Source of the DNA: Clostridiales bacterium
GTDB taxonomy: Bacteria; Bacillota; Clostridia; Christensenellales; Aristaeellaceae
Assembly: GCA_015056205.1 (NCBI GenBank)
Contig: SVGS01000022.1
Span: 1-60,324 of the forward strand
Reading direction: 5' to 3'
Length of the DNA: 60,324 nt
Position 1 is the stretch's first letter, and every line of letters begins with the position of its first letter. The position numbers were made by a program, and so were the translations under genes. Below the pieces are notes generated by a model. That model did no database searches, was not told the origin of the DNA, and was given only the letters and a program-made list of their open reading frames with translations. Of the stretch, positions 8,254-16,458 are shown one piece after another.

Positions 8254-9361
8254 AGAAAAGTCGCTTCTGCGCAGGCTGCCCTGGCTTCAGACCCTGCTGG
8301 CCAGCCTGGTCTGTATCCTGCTGGGCCTGCTGGTGGGATATATCGCCCTGCTGATTATCAATCCCGCGGGCGCCAACGAGGCGTTTCTGTCCATCATCAA
8401 GAATTTCTGGTCCTATTCCAAACCGGAGAAGCAGCTGAAAAACCTCGGTGTCACGCTGGTCATCACCGCGCCGCTTGTGATGTGTTCGCTCTCCGTCCTG
8501 TTTGCCTATAAGGTCGGCCTGTTTAACATCGGCGCCGCGGGCCAGTATGTGGCGGGCTCGGGCGCGTGCCTGTACTGCGCGCTGGCGCTGAAGCTGCCCT
8601 GGATTGTGTGCCTTCTGGCGGCCATTCTGGCCGGGGCGCTCCTCGGCGTGATTTCCGGCGCGATGAAGGCATACCGCAACGTGAACGAGGTTATTTCCTG
8701 CATCATGCTGAACTGGATCATGCTTTATCTGGTCAATACGGTGCTGGCCACGGTGAAAAATCCCACCGGCAAGGACACCTATACCCTGGCTTCCAGGAAT
8801 CCCGGGGCCATCCTGCCCACCGTGGGGCTCAATGATCTGTTCGGCCAGAAAAACATGACCATTGCCGTGCCGCTGGCGGTCGTCATGTGCGTGGTAATCT
8901 GGGTGCTCCTGTCGAAGACCCGGCTGGGCTATGAACTGCGGGCTACGGGACTGAACAGGAACGCGGCGAGGTACTGCGGCATGCGGGACCGCTTCAACAT
9001 GATTCTGACCATGGGCATCGCCGGCGGGCTGGCGGGCATGGGCGCGGCGTTTATGTTCCTCTCGGATTTCGAGCAGTGGGCGGTCACCCAGGCCAGTGTG
9101 CCCGCCATGGGCTTCAACGGCATCGCGGCGGCCTTCCTGGGCGGCCTCAATCCCATCGGCGCGATCTTCTCGTCTTATTTCATTCAGCATATTTCCCGCG
9201 GCGGCGGACACCTGAACATGAATATGTACAGTCCCCAGATCTCTGATCTGATCCTGGCGGTGATTATCTATATGTGCGGATTTGTTCTGTTCATGAAGAA
9301 GTTTATGAACACGCAGCGGGGAACCGGAAAGAAGAGCCGGAAAGGGGGACGTGATCAATGA
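8240..9361 (+). CDS. Nucleoside ABC transporter permease 1 (NupP-like)
   Basis: 373 residues starting at ATG 8240, with GGAAGGAGG (8222-8230) inside the end of the ATPase gene. A cytoplasmic N-terminus (KEKSLLRRLPWLQ) is followed by many hydrophobic segments. Branched-chain/ribose-type permease signatures are present: FNIGAAGQYVAGSGA, MKAYRNVNEVISCIMLNWI, RATGLNRNAARYCGM. This composition and its pairing with a second, shorter permease match the BMP-type importers such as B. subtilis NupP/NupQ. Translation is probably coupled to the ATPase by the overlap. Confidence 0.92.
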   Translation: MQTDKEKSLLRRLPWLQTLLASLVCILLGLLVGYIALLIINPAGANEAFLSIIKNFWSYSKPEKQLKNLGVTLVITAPLVMCSLSVLFAYKVGLFNIGAAGQYVAGSGACLYCALALKLPWIVCLLAAILAGALLGVISGAMKAYRNVNEVISCIMLNWIMLYLVNTVLATVKNPTGKDTYTLASRNPGAILPTVGLNDLFGQKNMTIAVPLAVVMCVVIWVLLSKTRLGYELRATGLNRNAARYCGMRDRFNMILTMGIAGGLAGMGAAFMFLSDFEQWAVTQASVPAMGFNGIAAAFLGGLNPIGAIFSSYFIQHISRGGGHLNMNMYSPQISDLILAVIIYMCGFVLFMKKFMNTQRGTGKKSRKGGRDQ

Positions 9362-10296
9362 TCCTGCTTGTGCAGTATATGCTGATTTTTACCGCCGTGC
9401 TGATGCTTGTGGCGCTGGGCGGCTGCTTTTCGGAGCATTCCGGCGTGATTAACATCGGCCTCGAGGGCATCATGGTGATCGGCGCGCTGGGCGGCGCGCT
9501 GGTCATGAAGTTTTTGCCGCCGGAAACCGCGCCGTTTTTCGTCTTCCTGCTGACCACGCTGGCATCGATGCTGGCGGGAATGCTGTACTCATTGCTGCTG
9601 GCTGTGGCGGCGGTTAACTTCTCGGCGGACCAGACCCTGGTGGGAACGGCCATGAACCTGCTGGGAGCTGCGGCGGCCACCGTCTTCGTGAAAGCCATGA
9701 ATACCGCGATGGATCCCGGCAACGTATCCTCGGAAATCGTGTATGTCCATGCCAGAAAAGCCCTGCTGATCGCGCAAGGCACGGAATTCAGCTGGTTCAT
9801 GATTCTGGCGCTGCTTCTGCTGATCGCGTCCTATGTTATTCTTTATAAGACAAAGTTCGGCCTGCGTCTGATGGCCTGCGGCGAGCATCCTCAGGCGGCG
9901 GATTCCGTGGGCATCAATGTCCGGAAGATGCGCTACGCGGGCGTGATGATTTCCGGCCTGCTGGGCGGCCTGGGCGGCCTGGTGTACATCACCGCCGGCG
10001 TGTCCGCCTGGAAGTTTGAAAACGGCGTGGCCGGCTTTGGCTTCCTGGCGCTGGCGGTCATGATCTTCGGCGGGTGGAAGCCTCACCGCATCGCCCTGGC
10101 GGCGCTTTTGTTCGGCTTGTTCCGCTCGCTGTCCAACGTCTATACCGGCTTTGATTTTCTTCGAAATCTGAATCTGCCTTCCACGGTATATAACATGATG
10201 CCCTATATTATTTCCCTGGCGGTGCTGTTCCTGTTCTCCAAGAACTCCGCGGCGCCCAAGGCCGAGGGGATTCCCTACGACAAGGGCATGCGCTGA
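9358..10296 (+). CDS. Nucleoside ABC transporter permease 2 (NupQ-like)
   Basis: 312 residues overlapping permease 1 by ATGA, so probably translationally coupled. It is highly hydrophobic with the motifs of the second permease of BMP importers: HSGVINIGLEGIMVIGALGGAL, FSADQTLVGTAMNLL, and the loop GEHPQAADSVGINVRKMRYAGV. It completes a binding protein-ATPase-permease-permease operon. The product is probably a purine nucleoside importer; deoD, which would cleave the nucleosides, lies 2.6 kb downstream. Confidence 0.92.
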   Translation: MILLVQYMLIFTAVLMLVALGGCFSEHSGVINIGLEGIMVIGALGGALVMKFLPPETAPFFVFLLTTLASMLAGMLYSLLLAVAAVNFSADQTLVGTAMNLLGAAAATVFVKAMNTAMDPGNVSSEIVYVHARKALLIAQGTEFSWFMILALLLLIASYVILYKTKFGLRLMACGEHPQAADSVGINVRKMRYAGVMISGLLGGLGGLVYITAGVSAWKFENGVAGFGFLALAVMIFGGWKPHRIALAALLFGLFRSLSNVYTGFDFLRNLNLPSTVYNMMPYIISLAVLFLFSKNSAAPKAEGIPYDKGMR

Positions 10297-10328
10297 CAAA
10301 AAAAACCGGGTCAGACAACCACCCGGTT
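10297..10328 (-). terminator. Terminator of the diguanylate cyclase gene
   Basis: AACCGGGT (10304-10311) pairs with ACCCGGTT (10321-10328). The stem includes the gene's stop codon and on the minus strand is followed by a T-run (complement of 10297-10305). The convergent permease gene ends just before it. Confidence 0.65.
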
Positions 10329-11390
10329 CCGGCCCTGTTCCTTGCCGAGGTACAGCTTTTTGTCGGCCGCGTTCAGCAGCTCATCCAGCGGGGAGCTGAA
10401 GTCGTTTTCTTCCACACCGATGGTAACGGTAATGGAAAACTCGTTCTCTTCAAAAGAAAGGCGCATCCGCTCCACGGCAAAGCAAAGATCGTTCATGATC
10501 ACGCCCGCTTCGTCGAGATTCCGGCCGGGAATGAAAAAGCAGAATTCCTCCCCGCCCCACCGGCAGACGTGATAATGCCCGTTGGCATGCTGAACGAACA
10601 GCTCTGTCAGCTTGACCAGCGTGTAGTCCCCGCAATTATGCCCGTAGGTATCGTTGACCTTTTTGAAAAAATCCAGGTCGGCGATGGCGATGGAAAAGGG
10701 GCTTTCGGGATTGGTCTGCCGGTACTGATCGATCATTTCGATCATGGCCCGGCGGTTGGGAAGACCGGTGAGGGGATCTGTTTCCGCCTTCTTGTACAGC
10801 GTCTGGTTCCGAAGCCGCAGCTGGCGCTCCGTATCCTGAATGCTGGTGCTGAAGATCAGGCAGACACAGGCCAGCATCAGGAAGAAACCGACGGTGTTCA
10901 CCGTCTGGTAGACGGTATTCGCGGAGACGGTCATGGAGTAAAGCGCAGTACGGGACTGAGACCAGGAAAAGAGCCAGACTCTGAACCCCAGAATCACCAG
11001 AAAGCACACCAGCTTGACCGGCGGGCTTTCATAGATGTCAAAGAAGATGAAAACCAGCATCAGGGTCAGAAAATGCTGGGTGCCGCTGCTCCAGCCGAAG
11101 GCGTAGACGTTCCAGGCGACCCATCCGAAGGACAGAGCCGTGAAAAGGAGCAGGTTCAGCCGCAGCCCCCGGTGCTTCGCCAGCCACATGCCGGCCGCGC
11201 TCCCGCCGATGAACGCCAGGGGAAGCCATTCCCAGACGCCGTTGTTGACCAGAGGGTAAAACAGAAAGCAAACCAGAAAGTAGACGATGAGCAGCCCATT
11301 GCAGCAGAGCAGCGCGCGCTGAAAATATCCGGGGATTTCCCTGCCTGCACGGGGCACTTTCTGATGGAAGAAATCTGTAAAAAACTGCAT
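10311..11390 (-). CDS. Membrane-bound diguanylate cyclase (GGDEF)
   Basis: 359 residues. The first ~185 hold about six membrane segments with no recognised sensory domain. A GGDEF domain follows, with DPLTGLPNRR, IADLDFFKKVNDTYGH and an intact active-site motif RWGGEEF. It should make cyclic di-GMP from two GTP at the membrane. The position of the inhibitory I-site (RxxD five residues before GGEEF) reads NGHY, so product inhibition through that site is not expected. It is monocistronic with its own promoter and terminator. An EAL protein that could degrade the product is encoded 3 kb away. Confidence 0.93.
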   Translation of the reverse strand: MQFFTDFFHQKVPRAGREIPGYFQRALLCCNGLLIVYFLVCFLFYPLVNNGVWEWLPLAFIGGSAAGMWLAKHRGLRLNLLLFTALSFGWVAWNVYAFGWSSGTQHFLTLMLVFIFFDIYESPPVKLVCFLVILGFRVWLFSWSQSRTALYSMTVSANTVYQTVNTVGFFLMLACVCLIFSTSIQDTERQLRLRNQTLYKKAETDPLTGLPNRRAMIEMIDQYRQTNPESPFSIAIADLDFFKKVNDTYGHNCGDYTLVKLTELFVQHANGHYHVCRWGGEEFCFFIPGRNLDEAGVIMNDLCFAVERMRLSFEENEFSITVTIGVEENDFSSPLDELLNAADKKLYLGKEQGRNRVVV

Positions 11391-11429
11391 GACCTGACCT
11401 GCTTTCTTCTGTTTTCCGCGACTTCCTCT

Positions 11430-11458
11430 ATTATGCCTGAAAACCAGGCGGAAAGCAA
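11430..11458 (-). promoter_or_regulatory. Promoter of the diguanylate cyclase gene
   Basis: On the minus strand, TTGCTT (11458-11453), a 17-bp spacer and CATAAT (11435-11430), about 40 bases before the start codon. Confidence 0.55.
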
Positions 11459-11529
11459 GGGGGCGGGACAGAAAACATCAAAGGGCGGGACAATAATCAT
11501 GCGTCGGCCGGAGGACTGCGCAAAAAGAT

Positions 11530-11558
11530 TTGAAATAGCGGCGGGAAGGACGTATAAT
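11530..11558 (+). promoter_or_regulatory. Promoter of serA
   Basis: TTGAAA (11530-11535), a 17-bp spacer and TATAAT (11553-11558): a near-consensus housekeeping promoter about 35 bases before the serA start. No attenuator or T-box fits in so short a leader. Confidence 0.8.
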
Positions 11559-11597
11559 GAAAAACGATTCTAATCGGGATGGAGGAACGGTGAAACC

Positions 11598-12785
11598 ATG
11601 AAGGGATACATGAAGGATCGGAATATTTACTGCCTGAACCAGATCGCGAAGGTCGGAACGGATCAGTTCCGCCCGGGGTATTCACTGGTAGATACCCTGG
11701 AGCCTGCCGCGGGGGTGATGGTTCGCTCGGCGGATATGAAGGAAATGGTTTTCCCCGCGGGGCTCCGGGCGATTGCCCGGGCCGGAGCCGGGGTCAATAA
11801 TATTCCCATCGAACGCTGCACAGAGGAAGGCATCGTGGTGTTCAATACGCCCGGGGCGAACGCCAACTCGGTGAAGGAGCTGGTGCTGTGCGGTATTCTG
11901 CTGGCGGCCCGGGATGTGGCCGGCGGAATTCACTGGGTTCAGGAAAACAGGGAAGACGAAGCGATCGCCAAATCAACCGAAAAGGCGAAGAAAGCCTTTG
12001 CGGGCAGCGAGATTAAGGGAAAGAGCCTCGGCGTGATCGGCCTTGGGGCGATCGGCGTGCTGGTGGCCAACGCGGCGGTTTCCCTGGGAATGAAGGTATA
12101 CGGGTTTGATCCGTATATGTCCGTGCGGTCCGCTTGGAATCTGTCTCCGCTGGTGAGCCATGCGGAAAAGGTGGAGGAGATCTATGCGAACTGCGATTTT
12201 ATTACCATTCATGTTCCCGCAATGGCCAGCACGAAGGGAATGATCGGCGCGGAGGCGGTCAGCCAGATGAAGCAGGGCGCCGTGCTGCTGAATTTTGCCA
12301 GGGATTCCCTGGTGGATGAACAGGCCGTGGCCGCGGCGCTGGCGGAAGGAAAGCTGAAGCGCTATGTGACGGACTTCCCCAATCCCGTGTCCGCGAAAAT
12401 GGAGAAGGCGATCGTGATTCCGCATTTGGGAGCCTCCACGGATGAGGCGGAGGACAACTGCGCGGTGATGGCGGCGCAGGAGCTTCAGGACTATCTGGAC
12501 AACGGGAATATTCACAATTCGGTGAATTATCCGGAGATCAGCGCGGGTGTCTGCGAAACGGAAGCCCGGGTGGCCATTCTGCACCGGAATATTCCCAATA
12601 TGCTTTCCCAGATTACCACCTTCTTCGGCAGCCAGGGCCTGAATATTGATAACATGGCCAATAAAGCCAGGGGAGATTATGCGTATACGCTGCTGGATCT
12701 GACCCATCCCATGCCCCGTGATACCGTGGAGAGGCTGAAGGAAATCGACGGGGTCATTCGCGTCCGGCGAATCGTGGAGCGCTGA
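11598..12785 (+). CDS. serA: D-3-phosphoglycerate dehydrogenase family protein with ACT domain
   Basis: 395 residues. It should oxidise 3-phosphoglycerate to phosphohydroxypyruvate with NAD, the first step of serine synthesis. The N-terminal lobe has ARAGAGVNNIPIERC, the NAD-binding lobe LGVIGLGAIG, the catalytic region NFARDSLVDE (Arg) and PHLGAST (His). A C-terminal ACT domain (about 325-395, NMLSQITTFFGSQGLNI) probably senses serine. The Glu of the usual Arg-Glu-His triad, normally in a DVFPxEP-like motif, is not obvious: the segment reads TDFPNPV, seen also in my memory of clostridial relatives. GGAGG is 12 bases before ATG 11598; ATG 11610 is an alternative. No serC or serB is adjacent. 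Confidence 0.88.
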   Translation: MKGYMKDRNIYCLNQIAKVGTDQFRPGYSLVDTLEPAAGVMVRSADMKEMVFPAGLRAIARAGAGVNNIPIERCTEEGIVVFNTPGANANSVKELVLCGILLAARDVAGGIHWVQENREDEAIAKSTEKAKKAFAGSEIKGKSLGVIGLGAIGVLVANAAVSLGMKVYGFDPYMSVRSAWNLSPLVSHAEKVEEIYANCDFITIHVPAMASTKGMIGAEAVSQMKQGAVLLNFARDSLVDEQAVAAALAEGKLKRYVTDFPNPVSAKMEKAIVIPHLGASTDEAEDNCAVMAAQELQDYLDNGNIHNSVNYPEISAGVCETEARVAILHRNIPNMLSQITTFFGSQGLNIDNMANKARGDYAYTLLDLTHPMPRDTVERLKEIDGVIRVRRIVER

Positions 12786-12812
12786 CCGGCGGACGGAAGA
12801 GCAAATCCGGAC

Positions 12813-12841
12813 ATGACATGCCGGCTGCTTTATGGTATACT
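12813..12841 (+). promoter_or_regulatory. Promoter of deoD
   Basis: ATGACA (12813-12818), a 17-bp spacer and TATACT (12836-12841). It lies downstream of an upstream in-frame ATG only in part and supports the start at 12881. Confidence 0.7.
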
Positions 12842-12880
12842 GACAAAAGAACAACAGAATCACGGGAGGTGTACCTGACA

Positions 12881-13597
12881 ATGAGCGAAAGCCGAATTCC
12901 AACTCCTCATATCAACGCTCCGGCCGGAGCCTTTGCGGAAACGGTGCTGATGCCGGGGGATCCTCTGCGGTCAAAGCTGATTGCGGAGCGGTTTCTGGAG
13001 AACGCGCAGCTGGTGAATAACGTTCGCGGGGTACAGGGATACACCGGTACCTGGCAGGGAAAGCGGGTCTCGGTTATGGCCAGCGGGATGGGATGCCCCT
13101 CCATGGGCATCTATTCCTACGAGCTGTTTCGCTTTTACGGCGTGGAGAATATTATCCGGATCGGTTCCGCCGGCGCCATGAGTGAAAAGATCAAAGTCCG
13201 GGATATCGTTCTCGGGATGAGCGCCTATACCGATAGCGCGTACATGAAGATCTTTGGGTTTTCCGGAGACTGCGCGCCCTGCGCGGATTACGGCCTGCTG
13301 TCCCGGGCGGTGGAAACGGCCCGGCAGATGAGCCTGCGGGCACACTGCGGCCCCCTCTACACATGCGATGCCTTTTACGCGGAGAACAGCCCGAACAATG
13401 CGATTCTGCAGAAACTGGGCGTGCTGGCGGCGGAGATGGAAACCGCGGCGCTGTATGCCAACGCAGCGGCTGCCGGAAAGAAGGCGCTGACGATCTGTAC
13501 CATTTCGGATCATCTGCTGACCGGGGAAGCTCTTCCGGCCGAAGAACGCCAGAACAGTTTTGAAGAAATGATCCGTCTGGGGCTGAGCATTGCCTGA
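12881..13597 (+). CDS. deoD: Purine nucleoside phosphorylase, DeoD type
   Basis: 238 residues from ATG 12881 with GGGAGG upstream. It cleaves purine (deoxy)nucleosides with phosphate to base plus (deoxy)ribose-1-phosphate. Hexameric-type motifs are present: the N-terminal HI(N)A region, MPGDPLRSK, the phosphate-site IRIGSAGAM, the purine/ribose-site EMETAALYA and the catalytic SDH in ICTISDHLLTGE. Length is typical for DeoD. It has its own promoter. Together with the BMP importer at 5474-10296 it makes a purine salvage route. Confidence 0.95.
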   Translation: MSESRIPTPHINAPAGAFAETVLMPGDPLRSKLIAERFLENAQLVNNVRGVQGYTGTWQGKRVSVMASGMGCPSMGIYSYELFRFYGVENIIRIGSAGAMSEKIKVRDIVLGMSAYTDSAYMKIFGFSGDCAPCADYGLLSRAVETARQMSLRAHCGPLYTCDAFYAENSPNNAILQKLGVLAAEMETAALYANAAAAGKKALTICTISDHLLTGEALPAEERQNSFEEMIRLGLSIA

Positions 13598-13623
13598 GCG
13601 CGGACGGAACCGGATGAAACAGC

Positions 13624-13652
13624 TTGACGGGGAAAAGAAAATTCGGTAAGAT
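13624..13652 (+). promoter_or_regulatory. Promoter of the rubredoxin gene
   Basis: TTGACG (13624-13629), a 17-bp spacer and TAAGAT (13647-13652), about 40 bases before the rubredoxin start. Confidence 0.7.
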
Positions 13653-13700
13653 AAGAAAAAGACCGGCGGTTTCTGCCGGAAACAGAAAGGATGAAACAGC

Positions 13701-13853
13701 ATGTTGTACGAGTGCCCCTGCGGTTACGTTTATGATCCTGCGGTCGGAGATCCTGAGGGCGGTATCGAGCCCGGTACTGAGTTTGAAGACATTCCCGAAG
13801 ACTGGGTATGCCCCGTCTGCGGCCTGGGGAAGGACGCGTTCACCCCGGCCTGA
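13701..13853 (+). CDS. Rubredoxin, with a C-x-C first knuckle
   Basis: 50 residues starting at ATG 13701 behind AGAAAGG. The fold signature is clear: [39 protein letters not shown]. Rubredoxins hold one iron with four cysteines and pass single electrons, in anaerobes often to peroxide- or oxygen-reducing enzymes. Here the N-terminal pair reads C5-P-C7-G instead of the usual C-x-x-C-G, one residue short, while the second knuckle (CPVCG) is normal. The spacing is read directly from the codons TGC CCC TGC GGT. It is monocistronic, between its promoter and a strong terminator. Confidence 0.9.
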   Translation: MLYECPCGYVYDPAVGDPEGGIEPGTEFEDIPEDWVCPVCGLGKDAFTPA

Positions 13854-13883
13854 TGAGGTCCTGTTCAGGGAAGCAGGCCATGG

Positions 13884-13914
13884 AAAAGCCGGTCCTTCAT
13901 CGGACCGGCTTTTT
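13884..13914. terminator. Bidirectional terminator between rubredoxin and the DUF3783 gene
   Basis: A 12-bp stem, AAAAGCCGGTCC (13884-13895) with GGACCGGCTTTT (13902-13913), loop of six, T-run on both strands. It contains the stop codon of the minus-strand DUF3783 gene and lies 30 bases after the rubredoxin stop. Confidence 0.85.
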
Positions 13915-14262
13915 CATGGCCATGTTTTCCTTTTTCAGCTGCAGATACAGCCGGGAGGCGGTCCACTCCACGTTGGTGGCGGTAGCGACGGCCTTCAGGG
14001 CGACTCGCTGGTTGGTGCGGATCAGTTCGTTGAGCAGGAAATTCAGATCCCCGTGTTCAAATCCGTAGAGCACCAGCATTTCTTCCTCAAAGGGAGCGAC
14101 TTTGTCCGGAGGGGTGTCCCGGCCGTCCAGCAGATCCCGGATCAGGCATCCCTGCTGCCGGCGGGGAACCGGAACCAGCTTGAAATTCAGACGCAGAGCG
14201 AGAACGCTCAGCTCCTGAAGCTTCTCGGGCTGTTCAATGTTGAAGGCAAGCACTTTCGGCAT
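13897..14262 (-). CDS. DUF3783 domain protein
   Basis: 121 residues, matching my recollection of DUF3783: an N-terminal VLAFNIEQPEKLQELSVLALRL, a central EEEMLVLYGFEHGDLNFLLNEL, and a C-terminal VALKAVATATNVEWTASRL. It is probably cytoplasmic. The function is unknown. It follows the EAL gene by 32 bases on the same strand with AAGGAGG before its ATG, so the two are probably cotranscribed, which hints at a link to c-di-GMP signalling without proving it. Confidence 0.75.
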   Translation of the reverse strand: MPKVLAFNIEQPEKLQELSVLALRLNFKLVPVPRRQQGCLIRDLLDGRDTPPDKVAPFEEEMLVLYGFEHGDLNFLLNELIRTNQRVALKAVATATNVEWTASRLYLQLKKENMAMKKPVR

Positions 14263-14294
14263 GAAAAAAACCTCCTTGGCGGATGATCCGTTCC

Positions 14295-16208
14295 TCAGGC
14301 GGAAAGGGAGAAGAAATGCCTCATCTCGTCAATCGGAACCGGACGGGAATATTTAAAGCCCTGCAGATAGGACGCGGACATCGCGATGCACCGATGCTCG
14401 TCTCCGCTGTCCTCCACGCCCTCATACAGCACGGAGAAATCCATCTCCGCGAAAAGCTTGGCCATATTGCCGACAATCTGCGCGGAGCGGGAATTGCTGG
14501 CGCTGGCGATGACAAGGGACCGGTCAAACTTGATGATATCGAAGGGAAGCTGCATGATGCGCTCCAGGCTGGAATAACCCGTACCGAAATCGTCCAGATA
14601 GAATTTGATCCCCAGGTCCTTCAGTTCGTTGATCCGCTGCTGCATAATCAGGAAATCGCTTTCGTCCTGGGATTCGGTCAGCTCGATGGCCACCCGGTTC
14701 CCGGGGATCTCCGATTCTTCAATGATTCCGGAAATATCCCGGCAGAAATACTGATCCTTCAGTTCCAGCGCGGACACATTGACGGAAATCCGGGTGAAGT
14801 TGTATCCTTCGGCGATCAGAACCCGGACGGCTTCACAGGTTTTATGCAGAATGATCTGCGTCAGAATATGGATATACCCGTTTTCCTCGGCCAGCGGGAT
14901 AAACTGATCCGGATACACGATGCCGGTTTCCTTCAGATTCAGCCGCATCAGGGCTTCGGCGGTATCATACCGGCCGAGCCGGATATTATAAACCGGCTGA
15001 CAGTAGACCAGCACCCGGGGATCGTCCAGACGGCGCACGCGGTAGATGTCGGTCAGCTCCCGCAGAATATAGGCCTCCCGGTCATAGTCCGCGCTGTCTT
15101 TTTCGGTGACAAAGTGGACGGTGTTTTCTGCCATGTTCCGGTGAATGCTCCGGATAAAACTGATGTATTCGTTGTGGTTGCTGAGCTGATCGGTACAGCG
15201 GCCGATGACGATTTTATAGTCCTGCTTGAAGCGGGAGTATTCCTGGGTAAAAGCTTTCAGGATGCTGCTGATCCGCTTTTCATAATCCGGATTCCGCTTC
15301 AGGGTATAGATCAGCAGAAAGTGACCCGAGCTGACATGGAAAAGCCGCGCGTCCCGGAAGTAGGAGGAGGAAAAACGGCGAATCGTTTCCTGCATGGAGG
15401 CGGGAACCGGCGCGTGGTTTTCGCTGAATGTGTGCATGAAGAGACTCATGTAACCGAAGGGAACTTTCTTTTCCCGGTAAAAACGGATCATATCATCCAT
15501 CGCGCTGATATTCAGGGAGCCAAGCCGCACATCATACGGATTGGAATGCATGATATAGAACATGGCGATGACAGGGAGCAGGAAGCTGCCGATCATCAGG
15601 GAGGACTGTCCGGAGAAACGCTGAATCATGTTCAGGGAAACAGCCAGAATCACGGTGCAGTAAAATCCGTACAGAACCCGGTTGTAGATCCGGTTGCGCA
15701 CATAGATCAGCAGGGCGCCGAGGAGGATGACATAGGCGATGTAGCCGAACATAAAAATATTGGGGCCGGTCTGGATTCCGGCTTCGGTGATCCGGAAACC
15801 CCACCGGCTGTCCAGGGTGTCGACCAGATCCCAGATGATGACAAAGCAGGTGATAATTCCCCCGATGAAGGAGCTCCAGAGAGACAGTTTATGATTCAGA
15901 TCCGTGACGATGGCGATATATCGGGTAAAGAGAAAGAAGATGATGAAGAGAGAGGCGTGCATGATCAGGCGTAAAACGCCGACGATCGATCCCCCCTGAA
16001 CGCCCATATGCTCCAGAACGGTATAATAGCCGATGTTTGCCATCGAAGCCAGAATAAGGAAGAGAAGAATAGTCAGGAAAACTCGGAAGCTCCGCGTCCG
16101 TTTGATAAAGGAAAAGAACATCACAATGATGATGACATAGCAGACCGCCATGGTGAGCACGTCGCCCACCGGCATATAATTATCCGCGTACAGGCTTTGG
16201 AGCGGCAA
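14295..16208 (-). CDS. Membrane EAL-domain protein with degenerate GGDEF (c-di-GMP phosphodiesterase)
   Basis: 637 residues from TTG 16208, supported by GGAGGGGAGGA shortly upstream. About seven N-terminal membrane segments (residues 12-230) are followed by a GGDEF-like domain whose active-site motif has decayed to SGHF (VSSGHFLLIY), so it cannot make c-di-GMP. The C-terminal EAL domain keeps its catalytic set: AEALMRL, ISVNVSA, IELTES, DDFGTGYSS, EGVED and LQGF. It should hydrolyse c-di-GMP to pGpG. It is the first gene of an operon with the DUF3783 gene and has a near-consensus promoter. Confidence 0.92.
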   Translation of the reverse strand: MPLQSLYADNYMPVGDVLTMAVCYVIIIVMFFSFIKRTRSFRVFLTILLFLILASMANIGYYTVLEHMGVQGGSIVGVLRLIMHASLFIIFFLFTRYIAIVTDLNHKLSLWSSFIGGIITCFVIIWDLVDTLDSRWGFRITEAGIQTGPNIFMFGYIAYVILLGALLIYVRNRIYNRVLYGFYCTVILAVSLNMIQRFSGQSSLMIGSFLLPVIAMFYIMHSNPYDVRLGSLNISAMDDMIRFYREKKVPFGYMSLFMHTFSENHAPVPASMQETIRRFSSSYFRDARLFHVSSGHFLLIYTLKRNPDYEKRISSILKAFTQEYSRFKQDYKIVIGRCTDQLSNHNEYISFIRSIHRNMAENTVHFVTEKDSADYDREAYILRELTDIYRVRRLDDPRVLVYCQPVYNIRLGRYDTAEALMRLNLKETGIVYPDQFIPLAEENGYIHILTQIILHKTCEAVRVLIAEGYNFTRISVNVSALELKDQYFCRDISGIIEESEIPGNRVAIELTESQDESDFLIMQQRINELKDLGIKFYLDDFGTGYSSLERIMQLPFDIIKFDRSLVIASASNSRSAQIVGNMAKLFAEMDFSVLYEGVEDSGDEHRCIAMSASYLQGFKYSRPVPIDEMRHFFSLSA

Positions 16209-16289
16209 ACGGCTTCCTCCCCTCCGGAAAAAGCATGAGACTGAGCAAAAAAAGATACACGAAAAAAAACAAACCGGATGATCACTGTA

Positions 16290-16318
16290 ATTTTATATGG
16301 GTTCATCAGAACTGTCAA
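16290..16318 (-). promoter_or_regulatory. Promoter of the EAL-DUF3783 operon
   Basis: On the minus strand, consensus TTGACA (16318-16313), a 17-bp spacer and TAAAAT (16295-16290), about 75 bases before the TTG start. Confidence 0.8.
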
Positions 16319-16419
16319 GACAAAGTCTTTTATCTTTCGCCTGCGCGGAATATTTCCATCCGGATCCGGTAGGACAGAATAGAGCAGCCGGTAAATCGGG
16401 CTTCCTGATCCGGCGATAC

Positions 16420-16451
16420 AGAAAAACGCCGGTATGATTCCGGCGTTTTCT
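16420..16451 (-). terminator. Terminator of the DtxR-type gene
   Basis: ACGCCGG (16426-16432) pairs with CCGGCGT (16440-16446), extended by AAAA/TTTT on both sides. It lies directly after the DtxR stop (16459) and could work in both directions. Confidence 0.8.
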
Positions 16452-16458
16452 GAAAGGA

